NCBI RefSeq assembly: GCF_018986435.1
Contig: NZ_JAHMIN010000003.1
Coordinates: 188,595-252,594 of the forward strand
Direction of reading: 5' to 3'
Source of the DNA: Hahella sp. HN01
GTDB lineage: Bacteria > Pseudomonadota > Gammaproteobacteria > Pseudomonadales > Oleiphilaceae
DNA length: 64,000 nucleotides
Below, piece after piece: positions 7,443 through 18,331 of the stretch; the first letter of the stretch is position 1; each line of letters opens with the position of its first letter. Below the pieces are notes generated by a model. That model saw only the letters and a program-made list of their open reading frames with translations, made no database searches and was not told the origin of the DNA. The translations under genes and the position numbers were made by a program.

Positions 7443-8899
7443 GGGATAGCCTCCACTTGCAGGGTCAGTCCCTGTATTCCTGTGATTCTGAGTTTTTGGC
7501 CTTGCGTTACTGGCGTATCGCAATAAGCCATCCATAGTTGTCCTTGTGCGGCGACCCGGCCGCTCCCTTCAAAATCGGCGATTGCTTCCGCCTGCGATCC
7601 GATAAGGGTTTCCACACCGGACACCACCGCCTGTTTTCGGGATTTGAAGGCGAAATGCAGTAGCACGCTGAGCACCAGGACGGATAAGGCGGCGACGGCA
7701 ATGATAACGGGCAGAGCGATCTGGTAAGCGGGCGATTTCGTGTCCATCAGCATGACGGAGCCAAGAATAAATGCGGCCACTCCGCCTAAACCCAACGCGC
7801 CGAAGCTGGGAGCAAAGCTTTCCGCCGTCATCAGTGCGACGCCCAGCAACAAGAGTCCCAATCCCGCGTAGCTGATAGGCAGCAGCTGTAATGCATACAG
7901 GCCGATCAACAGGCATATGGTGCCGAGGATGCCAGGCAGGGTGGCGCCGGGATTGTAGGCTTCCAGCAGCAGTCCATAGATACCGATCAGCAGCAGGATA
8001 TAAGCGACGCTGGGATCGGTGATGACAGCCAGAAAGCGGTTGCGCCAATCTGGTTCGACAGGATGCAACTCATATCCAGACAGTTTTAAGGTTACCGCCC
8101 CGTTATCAAGGTTGACCTGCCTTCCTTCCAGTTGGGCCAGCAGTTGCTCTGTTGAATCCGCCATCATATCAATGACGTTCATTTGCAACGCCTCTTCCGC
8201 GCTCAGACTGGCGGCGTCGCGCACGGCCCGTTCCGCCCAGTCTGCGTTTCGGCCTCGCAGTTTCGCCAAGCCCTGAATATAAGCGACGGCGTCATTGATC
8301 TGCTTGTGCTCCAGTGTGCTTAGTCCTTTCTCGTTGTTTTCTGCGTCGTCGTCAGGCTTTGTTGGCGAGGATGAAGGAGCTGCGATTGATATCGGCGTGG
8401 CGGCTCCCAGATTGGTGGCGTGAGACATGGCGGCGATATGAGAGCTATACAGAATATATGTGCCGGCGCTGGCTGCTCTGGCTCCTTTGGGGTAAACGTA
8501 GGCGGCGACTGGAGTTGAGGAAGCCAGAATCGCCTGAATCATGTCGCGCATGGACTTGTCCAAGCCGCCAGGAGTATCCAGTCGCAATAGAAAAAGAGAC
8601 GCCCCGGCTTCATTCGCTTCCTCTAAAGCGCGCATGAACAAATCCGCACTGGCGGGTCCGATAGCTCCCTGTATATCAAGGGTCCATACCTGTGGCGGAT
8701 GTTTGGGAGATGAATTCCCCCCGCTTGTTTCTGCGGCAAGGGTTTCTGTGGTGAAAGACGAAAAGAGGAAAGACACGGAGAAAGCGAAATAGAGCAGCCA
8801 CAACAATCTTGCGGGAAGCTGCATGCAAAAACGCAACCCCGAAGCAGTCGGCGTCCTACGCCGGATTGCAAGCGAACTTAATCGCATATCCTTGGTCAT
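7439..8899 (-). CDS. nfeD: NfeD-family membrane serine protease (ClpP-like)
   Basis: 486 aa, the long NfeD1b type. Order: signal peptide or anchor (roughly residues 26-55), ClpP-like protease domain, four to five membrane segments (about 285-420), and a C-terminal OB-fold NfeD domain. The catalytic Ser-Lys dyad of the Pyrococcus homologue has counterparts here: Ser144 in ARAASAGTY and probably Lys199 in EHKQINDA. The start is uncertain. ATG 8899 is the first, while ATG 8824 ([16 protein letters not shown]) gives a more normal signal peptide; neither has an ideal ribosome site. Coupled to the slipin gene by a 4-base overlap. A role in membrane-protein quality control is inferred from the family. 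Confidence 0.87.
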   Translation of the reverse strand: MTKDMRLSSLAIRRRTPTASGLRFCMQLPARLLWLLYFAFSVSFLFSSFTTETLAAETSGGNSSPKHPPQVWTLDIQGAIGPASADLFMRALEEANEAGASLFLLRLDTPGGLDKSMRDMIQAILASSTPVAAYVYPKGARAASAGTYILYSSHIAAMSHATNLGAATPISIAAPSSSPTKPDDDAENNEKGLSTLEHKQINDAVAYIQGLAKLRGRNADWAERAVRDAASLSAEEALQMNVIDMMADSTEQLLAQLEGRQVNLDNGAVTLKLSGYELHPVEPDWRNRFLAVITDPSVAYILLLIGIYGLLLEAYNPGATLPGILGTICLLIGLYALQLLPISYAGLGLLLLGVALMTAESFAPSFGALGLGGVAAFILGSVMLMDTKSPAYQIALPVIIAVAALSVLVLSVLLHFAFKSRKQAVVSGVETLIGSQAEAIADFEGSGRVAAQGQLWMAYCDTPVTQGQKLRITGIQGLTLQVEAIP

Positions 8900-9004
8900 G
8901 GCGTTGGTGCTCTTGCTGCGCCATTAATTGATATCAGTATTAGCAGATTAACTCGACTTCTGCCGAGGTCGCCAGAACATTATCTAGGTTGGCGGGAACC
9001 TGGC

Positions 9005-9496
9005 TCAAATAAACTCTCCCCCCGATCTTTCCGCTTGTAGCGGGAAGTTGGGGAGAAGGACCTGTTGCAGGAGGTGGCGGAAGGCGGGATCTTTTTCGCT
9101 TAGAGATTCGGCTTTTTTCTGGGCTTCGGTTTGAATCTGGCGGTTCAGGGTTTTCACCAGTTCATGAAATTCGGTCAGGGTTCCCGCCCAGTGCAAACCA
9201 TTATTCAGAACATTATCGTCTTCCGGGGCGCCCCGTTCTGCGTAGACATTGCGATAACATTGCGCGATGTCTTCCACCCAGCCGTTGAGGCTGACTTTCA
9301 AGTCGATTATATTGCCGCGTTGGCTGGCCAGGGATTCGTGCTTTCTTAGATAAGGTTTGAAAACGGCGCCTAATGTTTGCGTCATTTTTTCCCTTTCGGA
9401 TTCACAGGCGGACAGCTCCGTCGCAGCGCCCCGTTCCGTCATCAGCGCAAGGGCGGATATGCTAAGGATTAATAGAGTCGGAGGATGGACTCGCAT
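9005..9496 (-). CDS. Secreted hypothetical protein
   Basis: 163 aa. The N-terminus MRVHPPTLLILSISALALMTERGAATELS is a Sec signal peptide, with cleavage likely after GAAT/ERGAA near residue 26. The mature protein is helical and charged, with two cysteines (SACESE and AQCYRN) that could pair in the periplasm. No family recognised. It is a single gene, divergent from the EamA transporter and upstream of nothing obvious; 105 bases separate its stop from the nfeD start. Confidence 0.6.
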   Translation of the reverse strand: MRVHPPTLLILSISALALMTERGAATELSACESEREKMTQTLGAVFKPYLRKHESLASQRGNIIDLKVSLNGWVEDIAQCYRNVYAERGAPEDDNVLNNGLHWAGTLTEFHELVKTLNRQIQTEAQKKAESLSEKDPAFRHLLQQVLLPNFPLQAERSGGEFI

Positions 9497-9665
9497 TGTG
9501 GTCGCCCGTCAGCAGTGCATGAAGGAATGCCGCTGAGATGTGGCGATATGTGGGTTGGGTCGCTTTAACGACATCGTCAGCGGCATAATTTAAACATAGT
9601 CCAAATATTGCGGATTGGCGAAATCTTCAATATTTGTCGTCAGGATAGAAGTACAGGACGCAGCT

Positions 9666-10583
9666 ATGTCTCAGGAAGTTTCGCGCAATACTAACGAGTC
9701 GCTGGCGTTGCGCTATGGTTTGTCCGCCGTCTTGCTGTGGTCCACCGTGGCCACCGCGTTCAAATTGGCGCTGGCGCAGCAAAGTGTCAGTCAGCTGGTG
9801 TTTTTCGCCAGTCTGACATCCGTATTGGCCCTGGGGGCGGCGCTGCTCTGGCAGGGGCGTCTGGCGGAGGCGATGCGTTCTTTGCGGGAAAACGGCTGGC
9901 GGGCGCTGTGTTTCGGTCTACTGAATCCGCTGCTGTACTACCACATTCTGTTTTATGCCTACGATCTGCTTCCTGCCCAGGTAGCGCAGCCCATTAACTA
10001 CACCTGGGCGTTGATGCTGGCGTTTCTTGCTGTGCCTTTTCTCGGCCACAAGCTCACGCGTACGGATGTGATCGCCATGTTGGTGAGTTACAGCGGCGTG
10101 GTGGTGATCTCCTTTGGCGGCGATGACAGCGGACAATCTTTAAATCTTATAGGGATTGCGCTGGCTTTGGTCAGCACCCTGGTCTGGGCGGCCTATTGGA
10201 TTTTGAACTCCAGAGACAAGCGCGATCCGGTGATCGGGTTGTTTCAAAACTTCTTATTCGCCACGCCCTGCGCCGCCGTGCTGGCCTGGCCTTTGAATCT
10301 GGCGCCCGCCGCGTTGGGCGGCGCAGTCTATGTCGGTCTGTTTGAAATGGGCGTGACTTTTATGTTGTGGCTGATGGCGATGAAATATACGCGCCACGCC
10401 AGTCGCATCAGTAATCTAATATTTATATCGCCGTTTATTTCTCTGCTGCTGATCCACTTTATTCTGGGCGAGAAAATTCACATGCTGACCCTGGTGGGTC
10501 TTGGTTTTATTGTCGCCGGTCTGGCGATTCAGGCGCGCTCCGCTAAAAAAGGGCGGGCATCCGAACCTTTGTTGACTGAATGA
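9666..10583 (+). CDS. EamA/DMT-superfamily transporter
   Basis: About 305 aa from ATG 9666, with ten hydrophobic segments in two repeated EamA halves (YGLSAVLLWSTVATAFKLAL opening the first, LIGIALALVSTLVWAAYWIL opening the second). Such inner-membrane carriers export amino acids, metabolites or drugs; the substrate here is unknown. The frame is open from 9615, but 9666 is chosen because AGGA lies nine bases ahead and the membrane repeat starts shortly after. Its stop overlaps an ATG at 10580, and the ychJ gene follows at once, so the two are probably cotranscribed. Confidence 0.85.
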   Translation: MSQEVSRNTNESLALRYGLSAVLLWSTVATAFKLALAQQSVSQLVFFASLTSVLALGAALLWQGRLAEAMRSLRENGWRALCFGLLNPLLYYHILFYAYDLLPAQVAQPINYTWALMLAFLAVPFLGHKLTRTDVIAMLVSYSGVVVISFGGDDSGQSLNLIGIALALVSTLVWAAYWILNSRDKRDPVIGLFQNFLFATPCAAVLAWPLNLAPAALGGAVYVGLFEMGVTFMLWLMAMKYTRHASRISNLIFISPFISLLLIHFILGEKIHMLTLVGLGFIVAGLAIQARSAKKGRASEPLLTE

Positions 10584-10591
10584 GAGTAGTT

Positions 10592-11035
10592 ATGAATAAC
10601 CTGTGCCCCTGTAATTCCGGTTCGCCTTATGAAGAATGCTGCCAGCCGCTGCATTCCGGTAAGGCGGCGGAGACGCCGGAACAGCTGATGAGATCCCGGT
10701 ATACCGCCTTTGCGATGGGGTTGATGGAGTACCTGCAGCAGACGTGGTGCGCGCAGCATCGCCCGGCTGATTTACAGCCGAACGAAAGCATCCAGTGGAA
10801 GCGTTTGGAAGTGCTGGATAGCGGCTCGGAAGGCGAACAAGGCTGGGTAAATTTTCGGGCCACGTTTCAGGAAGGGGACAAATGGATGCAGTTGCAGGAA
10901 CGCTCCCGTTTCACTAAAGAGCAGGGGCGCTGGTTGTATGTGGATGGGGACGCCACCTGGACGGCATTAAGCGTCGGCAGGAACGATCCATGTCCCTGCG
11001 GCAGCGGTAAGAAAAATAAAAAATGCTGCGAGTGA
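10592..11035 (+). CDS. ychJ: YchJ/UPF0225 family protein with SEC-C metal-binding motifs
   Basis: 147 aa from ATG 10592. It matches the E. coli YchJ layout: an N-terminal CPCNSGSPYEECC motif, a central NTF2-like domain (LMRSRYTAFAMG ... WVNFRATF), and a C-terminal SEC-C zinc motif GRNDPCPCGSGKKNKKCC. ATG 10580 overlaps the previous stop and would add four residues; 10592 is chosen because family members begin just before the first Cys cluster and GAGAG precedes it. Cytoplasmic. The molecular function of the family is not established. It follows the EamA gene at close spacing and is convergent with adenine deaminase. Confidence 0.85.
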   Translation: MNNLCPCNSGSPYEECCQPLHSGKAAETPEQLMRSRYTAFAMGLMEYLQQTWCAQHRPADLQPNESIQWKRLEVLDSGSEGEQGWVNFRATFQEGDKWMQLQERSRFTKEQGRWLYVDGDATWTALSVGRNDPCPCGSGKKNKKCCE

Positions 11036-11043
11036 GCTCTGTC

Positions 11044-12090
<1,047 letters not shown>

Positions 12091-12145
12091 CTAATGCCTT
12101 AAACATAGCATTTTGCGGCCCGTCGCGCTTACCTGATGCGATCTC

Positions 12146-13252
12146 TTAATGGGGAATTTCGCCTTTGATTCCCTGTACATACCAATTCATGCCGGCGACT
12201 TCTTCGTGAGCGAGCTCTTCACCGGCAGGGACTTTTAACTCGCCTTTCTGGTTATAGATAGGACCGGTGAAGGGTTTCAGTTTGCCGGACTTGATGTCGG
12301 CGATCATGGATTCCGCTTCTTTCACCACGTCAGCGGGAATGGCTTTGTTGAACTCTGGCAACAGGATCATGTCTTCCGCCATGCCGCCCCAATAATCACG
12401 AGGTTTCCAGGTCCCGTCCATGACGCTTTGCACGGTGTGAATGTAGTGATAGGACCAGTCATCCACGACCGACACCAAGTGCGCTTTGGGGCCGAAACGG
12501 GACATATCGGAAGATTGCCCGACGGCGTACACGCCGCGCTGTTCAGCTACTTGCATGGCGGCGGGGCTGTCTGTGTGCTGCAGAATGACGTCGACGCCCT
12601 GATCAATCATGACATTAGCCGCCTCCGCTTCTTTCGCCGGGTCGAACCAGCTGCTGACCCAGAGAATCTTCAGCTCATAATCCGGATTGACCTTGTTCAT
12701 GGCGAGACGCACGGCGTTGATGTCACGAATGACTTCAGGAATGGGAAAGGAGGCGATGTAACCGAGCTTGCCGGTCTTGCTCATTTTCGCCGCCACATAG
12801 CCAGATACGTAGCGTCCTTCATAAGTGTTGGAGATATAGGTGCTGACGTTTTTGGTGCGTTTGTAGCCGGTGGCGTGTTCGAACACAACGTTGGGGAACT
12901 GGGCCGCCACTTTTAAGGTGGGGTTCATGAAACCGAAGGAGGTGGTGAAGATCACCTTGTGGCCGGACTTGGCCAGATTACGGATGACCCGCTCCGCGTC
13001 GGCGCCTTCCGGCACATTTTCTACATAGGTGGTTTTGACTTTGTCGCCGAAATGCTTCTCCAGCGCCTGGCGTCCCTGATCGTGTTGATAGGACCAGCCG
13101 TGATCGCCGATAGGGCCGACATAGACAAACCCGACCTTAAAGGGCGCCTCCGCGTGGCTGATGAACGACGCCAGCAGCGCCACGGCGCCGAGTAGGGCGA
13201 TCAGAGGTTGACGGGCTTTTTTGAGTAACGCAGTCATGCTGACATTCAACAT
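12146..13252 (-). CDS. BMP-family ABC transporter substrate-binding protein
   Basis: 368 aa with a signal peptide (LLKKARQPLIALLGAVALLASF, cleavage near SHAEA at about residue 36). It is followed by the Bmp/PnrA-like periplasmic binding fold (KVGFVYVGPIGDHGWSYQHDQG, GYVAAKMSKTGKLGYIASFPIPEV, DVILQHTDSPAAMQVAEQRG). BMP proteins bind nucleosides or purine bases. Lying 97 bases upstream of adenine deaminase on the same strand, this one probably captures adenine or another purine. The permease and ATPase subunits are not in the window. GGGAG stands 11 bases before ATG 13252; ATG 13237 is a possible alternative. Confidence 0.85.
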   Translation of the reverse strand: MLNVSMTALLKKARQPLIALLGAVALLASFISHAEAPFKVGFVYVGPIGDHGWSYQHDQGRQALEKHFGDKVKTTYVENVPEGADAERVIRNLAKSGHKVIFTTSFGFMNPTLKVAAQFPNVVFEHATGYKRTKNVSTYISNTYEGRYVSGYVAAKMSKTGKLGYIASFPIPEVIRDINAVRLAMNKVNPDYELKILWVSSWFDPAKEAEAANVMIDQGVDVILQHTDSPAAMQVAEQRGVYAVGQSSDMSRFGPKAHLVSVVDDWSYHYIHTVQSVMDGTWKPRDYWGGMAEDMILLPEFNKAIPADVVKEAESMIADIKSGKLKPFTGPIYNQKGELKVPAGEELAHEEVAGMNWYVQGIKGEIPH

Positions 13253-13632
13253 CGTAATGTATGCTCCCGGATCGTGTTTTTTTGTTTATTGACGGCGGGT
13301 AGCCTCATGCTCAGCGGCCGCCGCTGATGCAGAAGCAATTTTATGACCAGCCGGACAGGTTTCGGAAACTTCCGCCGTATTCCGCGACGGGCTGCGTCAC
13401 CGGCGATTCACCCAAGCACCGATATTGAACCTTTACTTTCCTGAAGTACATATATGCCCTTAAATGGGGCGCGCAGTGATCCGCCGCAGCGAGGAAATGG
13501 AGCCCAAGTTGGTCGTTTTGATGAGTAATCTGGATAGCGCAGTAAGGCCTGATTTAAGTTCGCGCATGACGTCTTCGCTCTTCCCGACGGACGCCATGCG
13601 CGCTTTTTCATCGGATGATAAGGAGGTCTGTT
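13253..13632 (+). other. Divergent promoter region and leader of the patatin gene
   Basis: 380 bases between the BMP gene (minus) and the patatin-like gene (plus). Short open frames here look like chance. The recognisable element is a terminator-like hairpin at 13561-13608, just before the patatin ribosome site. No clear -10/-35 pair was found. Confidence 0.5.
13561..13608 (+). terminator. Terminator-like leader hairpin before the patatin gene
   Basis: CGCGCATG (13561-13568) pairs with CATGCGCG (13595-13602), with an inner CGTC/GACG pairing, and is followed by C then five T residues (13604-13608) on the plus strand. It ends 12 bases before the AAGGAGG site of the downstream gene. It is either the terminator of a short upstream transcript or an attenuator. 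Confidence 0.5.
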
Positions 13633-15441
13633 ATGCAATCAATTTCTCAGCGCCATGAATATTCGGACTACGTCAGCGAATTGAAACGGTGGTTTCCGCA
13701 AGACCGCTCCGTTTCCCAGGAAAATCCCGTGCCTTCCCATACATTTGAATTCGCCCTGGCGTTGGCGGGCGCGGTGTCCGGCGGCGCCTACGCAGCGGGT
13801 TTCATGGATGTATTGTTTGAGGCTCTGGATGCATGGGAGGCGACGAGGGGACAGACTGGCGTTCCCGTCCATCGCGTGCGCTTAAAAACGGTATCCGGCG
13901 CTTCCGCAGGAGCGATGAACGGCGCCTTGGCGGCGTTGTTCGCCAGACGGGATTTTAAACATGGGCGTCACCCCAGGGAAGAGCCCGGCTATCTATTCAA
14001 CAATCCTTTTTACCAGGTTTGGGTTCGAGATATTGACGCCCAACGCCTGCTGCGTCCTGACGGTCTGGGCAAGGACTCTGCGTTACGATCGCTCTTGAAT
14101 TCCGCGCACCTGGATCAAGTGGCGGAATCGCTGTTGCGACGCCTGGACGCCACCGCTGAGTCGTCTGATGGATATCAACGGCCCTGGATGGGAGACGCCT
14201 TCAGTCTGCACTTTACGGTATCCAACTTACGTGGCGTTCCTTACGCATTCGCTTTCTCCACGGCAAAGGGAGAGGGGCCGGGGGCGCGTGACCTGACCGG
14301 GCACCTTTCGCGGCTGCATCAGGATCATCTGAGCTTCGCCGTCCCGGTTGGCGCAGCTGTTCAGGTGTTGGACTTTCCACCGGATCACCGCGCATTGCCG
14401 TTGGATTTCTTAAATGAATCCTGGCGTGACCTGATTCAGGGAGCGCTGGCGGCGGGAGCCTTTCCCGTTGCGTTACAGGCGAGAACTTTGCGAAGGCCTC
14501 GTCGTGATTACGACTGGCGTTTTATTCGCTGTGATGACGAAGGGGTATATCGGTTTGTCACGCCGGCGTGGGGGCGGGAAGAGGAGCAAGAGGAGACCTA
14601 TTGCTTTCTCAATGTGGATGGCGGCGTGATGAACAATGAGCCGTTTCAGTTGGCGCGGCGGACGTTGTCGGGCTTGGAGGGGCGTAATCCCCGCACCGGC
14701 GTTGCGGCGAATCGGGCGGTTATCATGCTGGACCCGTTCCCTGAAGCGCCCGCGCCGGGACTGGCGGGTCAGGACTCTCTGGCTCACATCCTGCTGGGAT
14801 TGCTGAGCGGCCTGAAAAACCAGACCCGGTTTGACTGCCAGGATATTCGACTGGCGGACGCTGGCGATATTTATTCCCGTTTTCTGGTGGCCCCTCGGCG
14901 TCCAGGTAAAAAGGGAGGGTTAGATATCGCCGCCGGCGGATTACAGGGTTTTCTTGGTTTCTTTTCAGAGTCCTATCGTCACCATGACTTCTTTCTTGGG
15001 CGGCTGAACGGCTATAAGTTCCTGCGTGACTGGTTTGTTTTACCCGCCGCCAACCCCATCATCCAGCATGGATACGCTTCGCTCAGCGATGTGGAGCGGG
15101 AACGTTTCACCTCCCGCATTCGTCGGGATCATTACCAGATCGCGCCTTTAATGGCGAGCGTAGGTAAGCCTTTTGAAGGCGAGGCGATGGAAAGCGCCAT
15201 GCCCAGGTGGCCTGGCGCGTTAAGTCGCGCTGAAATGACGCTGGCGGAAGGATGGATTCGGGATCGCCTCGACGCAGTGTGGCCGCAGGCGCTGGCGGAA
15301 ATGCGCGGCGTTTCCGCTGGATGGCGGGGAACCTTGTTAAGGCTTGGCGTCGGTCTGTGTGAGCGACCGGTAAAGGCGAAGTTGGTGGACAGGGTGATGG
15401 CGGAGCTGCGCGGGGCGATGCGCGAAATGTCTGAAGGATAA
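13633..15441 (+). CDS. Patatin-like phospholipase
   Basis: 602 aa from ATG 13633, chosen because a full AAGGAGG lies seven bases ahead. The patatin Ser-Asp dyad is visible: Ser91 in VSGASAGAM (GXSXG) and Asp329 in NVDGGVMNNEP. The glycine-rich oxyanion loop is ALAGAVSGGAYAAG (residues 43-56). No signal peptide, so cytoplasmic or delivered by another route. It is longer than typical bacterial patatins, with a C-terminal region of about 270 aa after the DGG motif that I do not recognise. Patatins hydrolyse phospholipid acyl chains. It stands alone, convergent with ectD. A secretion-effector role is possible but not shown by context. Confidence 0.85.
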   Translation: MQSISQRHEYSDYVSELKRWFPQDRSVSQENPVPSHTFEFALALAGAVSGGAYAAGFMDVLFEALDAWEATRGQTGVPVHRVRLKTVSGASAGAMNGALAALFARRDFKHGRHPREEPGYLFNNPFYQVWVRDIDAQRLLRPDGLGKDSALRSLLNSAHLDQVAESLLRRLDATAESSDGYQRPWMGDAFSLHFTVSNLRGVPYAFAFSTAKGEGPGARDLTGHLSRLHQDHLSFAVPVGAAVQVLDFPPDHRALPLDFLNESWRDLIQGALAAGAFPVALQARTLRRPRRDYDWRFIRCDDEGVYRFVTPAWGREEEQEETYCFLNVDGGVMNNEPFQLARRTLSGLEGRNPRTGVAANRAVIMLDPFPEAPAPGLAGQDSLAHILLGLLSGLKNQTRFDCQDIRLADAGDIYSRFLVAPRRPGKKGGLDIAAGGLQGFLGFFSESYRHHDFFLGRLNGYKFLRDWFVLPAANPIIQHGYASLSDVERERFTSRIRRDHYQIAPLMASVGKPFEGEAMESAMPRWPGALSRAEMTLAEGWIRDRLDAVWPQALAEMRGVSAGWRGTLLRLGVGLCERPVKAKLVDRVMAELRGAMREMSEG

Positions 15442-15444
15442 GGC

Positions 15445-15466
15445 CGGCGCCCGTCGTCGGGCGCCG
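15445..15466. terminator. Bidirectional hairpin between the patatin gene and ectD
   Basis: CGGCGCCCG-TCGT-CGGGCGCCG: a perfect 9-bp GC-rich stem with a tetraloop, four bases after the patatin stop and 15 bases past the ectD stop. There is no T run, but the position between convergent genes fits termination. Confidence 0.6.
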
Positions 15467-15480
15467 AGACCTGATCTGGC

Positions 15481-16422
15481 TCAGGAGGGATCGGTTAGTG
15501 ATCCGGCCTTAAGCGGCGCAGTCGCTTGCCGGGAAGCGATATATTCCGGGCGCGGCTGGTGGTCGCTGAAAGGCGTCTCCAGGCGATTGCTCCAGGCGTT
15601 ATAAACAAAGAAGGCGTTGGAGCGCGGGAAAGGCGAGATATTGCTGTTGGAGCCATGCATGGTGTTGCAGTCGAACAATATCACGGAGCCGGGTTTGCCG
15701 GTGGCGGTAGCGATACCGCCTTCGTTGACCAGCGTGCTCAGGGCGATCTCGTCGGGAACGCCATACTCCTGGCGCTTCAGCGATGTCTTGTAGTTATCCT
15801 CCGGCGTGCCGTCGACGCAGGCGATGTAGTATTGATGCGAGCCGGGCACCAGCATCAATGGACCGTTGTACTCGAAGTTCTCGGTCAAGGTAATGGAGGC
15901 GCTGAGGGCGCGCATGCGCGGCATGCCGTCTTCCACGTGCCAGGTCTCGAAGTCGGAGTGCCAGTTGAACTCCTTGCCGCGGAATCCGGGCTTGTAGTTC
16001 AGACGGGACTGGTGAATATACAGGTCGTCGCCGAGGATGAAACGAATGATGTTCATCAGTCTCTGGTCGGTGGCGAGTCTGGAAAACAGGGGACTAAGTT
16101 GGTGTACGCTGAATATGGAGCGCACCGACTGGCTTTCCGGCTCTGTAATGGTTTCCTTGCGCTTGGCGATCATGGGATTGCGGCGCATTCTCTCCATTTC
16201 TTCGGTTAGCAGCGCGACTTCTTCCTGAGTGAACAGTTCGGGCAGCATCAGGAAGCCGTTTTTGTCGTAGCTTTCCACCTGCTCTTGAGTCAGAGGGCAG
16301 TCGGCGTCGTACTCACTGTAAACCACCGGGTCGCAGCGCTTGAGAATGCAGACTTCCGAACTTTTTCGCGAAGGATAGGGGTCCGGTGGGGTGAGGTGGG
16401 CTTTATCAAGAATCATGTTCAT
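15481..16422 (-). CDS. ectD: Ectoine hydroxylase
   Basis: 313 aa non-heme Fe(II)/2-oxoglutarate dioxygenase that converts ectoine to 5-hydroxyectoine. The family signature FNWHSDFETWHVEDGMP is complete, supplying iron ligands His155 and Asp157. The third, His256, lies in CNTMHGSNSN, and the 2-oxoglutarate-binding Arg follows in PFPRSNAFF. Cytoplasmic. It is the last gene of ectABCD, nine bases after ectC, so the cell should accumulate hydroxyectoine along with ectoine under salt or heat stress. ATG 16422 is used; ATG 16416 is two codons further in. Confidence 0.95.
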   Translation of the reverse strand: MNMILDKAHLTPPDPYPSRKSSEVCILKRCDPVVYSEYDADCPLTQEQVESYDKNGFLMLPELFTQEEVALLTEEMERMRRNPMIAKRKETITEPESQSVRSIFSVHQLSPLFSRLATDQRLMNIIRFILGDDLYIHQSRLNYKPGFRGKEFNWHSDFETWHVEDGMPRMRALSASITLTENFEYNGPLMLVPGSHQYYIACVDGTPEDNYKTSLKRQEYGVPDEIALSTLVNEGGIATATGKPGSVILFDCNTMHGSNSNISPFPRSNAFFVYNAWSNRLETPFSDHQPRPEYIASRQATAPLKAGSLTDPS

Positions 16423-16431
16423 GGTTTTGCT

Positions 16432-16830
16432 CTACTCCATTATGGTTTCTGCTTCCAGGGGGTACACGCCATTCTCGTCGTGGGTCTCTTTGCCGTTAAG
16501 CGGCGGATTGAAGACACAGGCGACGGTCATTTCGCTAAAGGCGCGCAGCAGGTGTTTGTCGTGTTTATCCAACACGTAAAGGGTGCCGGGTTTGATGGCG
16601 TAGACTTCGCCATCGGCGACGGTTTCCACCTCGCCTTCACCGGAGATGCAATACACCGATTCCAGATGGTTCTGATAATGAATCGGCGTTTCCTTGTTGG
16701 CGTATAAGGTGGTGATATGGAAGGAAAAGCCCATGTTGTCGTCTTTCAACAGCATACGGACGCTTTCCCAGTTGTCCGCTTTCACTCTGCAATCGGATTG
16801 ACGAGCTTGTTCCAGTGTTCTAACGATCAT
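16432..16830 (-). CDS. ectC: L-ectoine synthase
   Basis: 132 aa cupin that cyclises N-gamma-acetyl-L-2,4-diaminobutyrate to ectoine. Characteristic stretches: [13 protein letters not shown] at the start, [20 protein letters not shown] and [14 protein letters not shown] in the cupin core. The frame opens at 16848, but ATG 16830 is chosen because EctC proteins begin with MIVR and AGGAG stands ten bases ahead. It lies between ectB (87 bases upstream) and ectD. The metal-binding Glu and Tyr of the family (in LESVYC) and the terminal His are present. Confidence 0.95.
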   Translation of the reverse strand: MIVRTLEQARQSDCRVKADNWESVRMLLKDDNMGFSFHITTLYANKETPIHYQNHLESVYCISGEGEVETVADGEVYAIKPGTLYVLDKHDKHLLRAFSEMTVACVFNPPLNGKETHDENGVYPLEAETIME

Positions 16831-16917
16831 TGCAATTGACTCCTGCAATAAGTCTGAATTCGTGACGGATGTATAAAGGTATACCTGTGTACAAAGATAA
16901 AAGGCGCAAGAGGTCTA

Positions 16918-18189
16918 TCAGCTGGCTTTGCTGATTTCATGGACCAATGCGTCTTCCACGCACTGCGCCAGCGTCGCCAGTCCCTCTTTGAGTTCCTGCT
17001 CTGAGATCACCAGCGGACACAGGCATTTCACTACCTGGGATTCGGAACCGCTGGTCTCGATGATCAGGCCTTTCTGGAACGCGCGCTTACAGATAGCGGC
17101 GGCCAGTTCTCCGTCGCGACAATTCAGCCCGCGCATCATGCCGCGGCCTCTCGCCTGCATGAGCGTCTTGCCGTGCTTATCGGCGATCTTGTTCAACTCG
17201 GTGCGCAGAACTTCGCTTTTGCGTTCGATCTCTGCGGCGAAGTCCGGGGTGGACCAGTAGTGACGAATCGCGGCGGCGGCGGTAATGAAGGCGTGGTTGT
17301 TGCCACGGAAAGTGCCGTTATGTTCGCCGGGTTTCCACTGGTCATACTCAGGCTTGATCAGGGTGACGGCGAAGGGAAGACCGAATCCACTGAGGGATTT
17401 CGACAACGTCACGATATCCGGTTTGATGCCGGCTTTTTCGAAACTGAAAAAGGTCCCCGTGCGTCCACAGCCTGCCTGGATGTCATCTACGATCAGCAGA
17501 ATGCCGTGCTTGCGGCAGATCGCCTCAACATTGCGCAACCAGCGCTCACTGGCTACGTTCAGGCCGCCTTCGCCCTGCACCGTTTCCAGAATGACCGCCG
17601 CAGGCAGGTCCAGGCCGCTGCTGTTATCAGAGATCATCTTGTCGAGGAGTTTGCTGGTGTCCACGTCCTTGCCCAGATAGCCGTCGTAGGGTAGGTGTGT
17701 GACACTGTTCAACGGCACGCCCGCAGCATCGCGGTGGTGGCTGTTACCAGTGGCCGCCAGAGAGCCCAGAGTGACTCCGTGAAAGCCATTGGTAAAGGCC
17801 ACAACATTGTGCCGTCCGGTAACGTTGCGGGCGACTTTGAGTGCGGCTTCCACGGCATTGGCGCCGGTGGGGCCAGTGAACTGAACCACATACTCCAGCT
17901 TACGTGGGGTCAGGATGCGCTCTTTGAATTCAGTCAGAAAACGCGCTTTGGCGTCGGTATGCATATCGAGACCGTGAGCGACGCCGTCCTGGCTGATGTA
18001 TTCAAGCAACGCTTCTTTTAGCGCAGGGTTGTTATGGCCGTAGTTCAAAGTGCCGGCGCCAGCCAGAAAGTCGAGATGCTTCTCGCCGTCAACGTCATAC
18101 AGATGAACGCCTTTGGCCTTGTTGAAAATTTTAGGAAATGAGCGGGCGTAACTTTGTACGCCGGATTCTACTTCTTGGAAAATATTCAT
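16918..18189 (-). CDS. ectB: Diaminobutyrate-2-oxoglutarate transaminase
   Basis: 423 aa class-III aminotransferase. It uses PLP to make L-2,4-diaminobutyrate from aspartate semialdehyde and glutamate, the first committed ectoine step. Visible motifs: NYGHNNPALKEAL, QFTGPTGANAVEAALK, the PLP-contacting Asp in ILLIVDDIQAGCGRTG, and the Schiff-base Lys in TLSKSLSGFG. The frame is open from 18225; ATG 18189 is taken because AAGGAG precedes it and EctB proteins start near NIFQEVES. Second gene of ectABCD, 142 bases after ectA. Confidence 0.95.
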   Translation of the reverse strand: MNIFQEVESGVQSYARSFPKIFNKAKGVHLYDVDGEKHLDFLAGAGTLNYGHNNPALKEALLEYISQDGVAHGLDMHTDAKARFLTEFKERILTPRKLEYVVQFTGPTGANAVEAALKVARNVTGRHNVVAFTNGFHGVTLGSLAATGNSHHRDAAGVPLNSVTHLPYDGYLGKDVDTSKLLDKMISDNSSGLDLPAAVILETVQGEGGLNVASERWLRNVEAICRKHGILLIVDDIQAGCGRTGTFFSFEKAGIKPDIVTLSKSLSGFGLPFAVTLIKPEYDQWKPGEHNGTFRGNNHAFITAAAAIRHYWSTPDFAAEIERKSEVLRTELNKIADKHGKTLMQARGRGMMRGLNCRDGELAAAICKRAFQKGLIIETSGSESQVVKCLCPLVISEQELKEGLATLAQCVEDALVHEISKAS

Positions 18190-18331
18190 GGTTTCTCCTT
18201 GTCGTAGCTGATGAATGTCAAGCATGGTGCGGTGAGCCCGCGACAGCGAAATGCTCCGCCGTCTGATTTAAATCCGGATGCACTCCCTTGCTCCGGATAC
18301 AGGTCCTGAGACCGGATCGCTTAAGTCCGCG

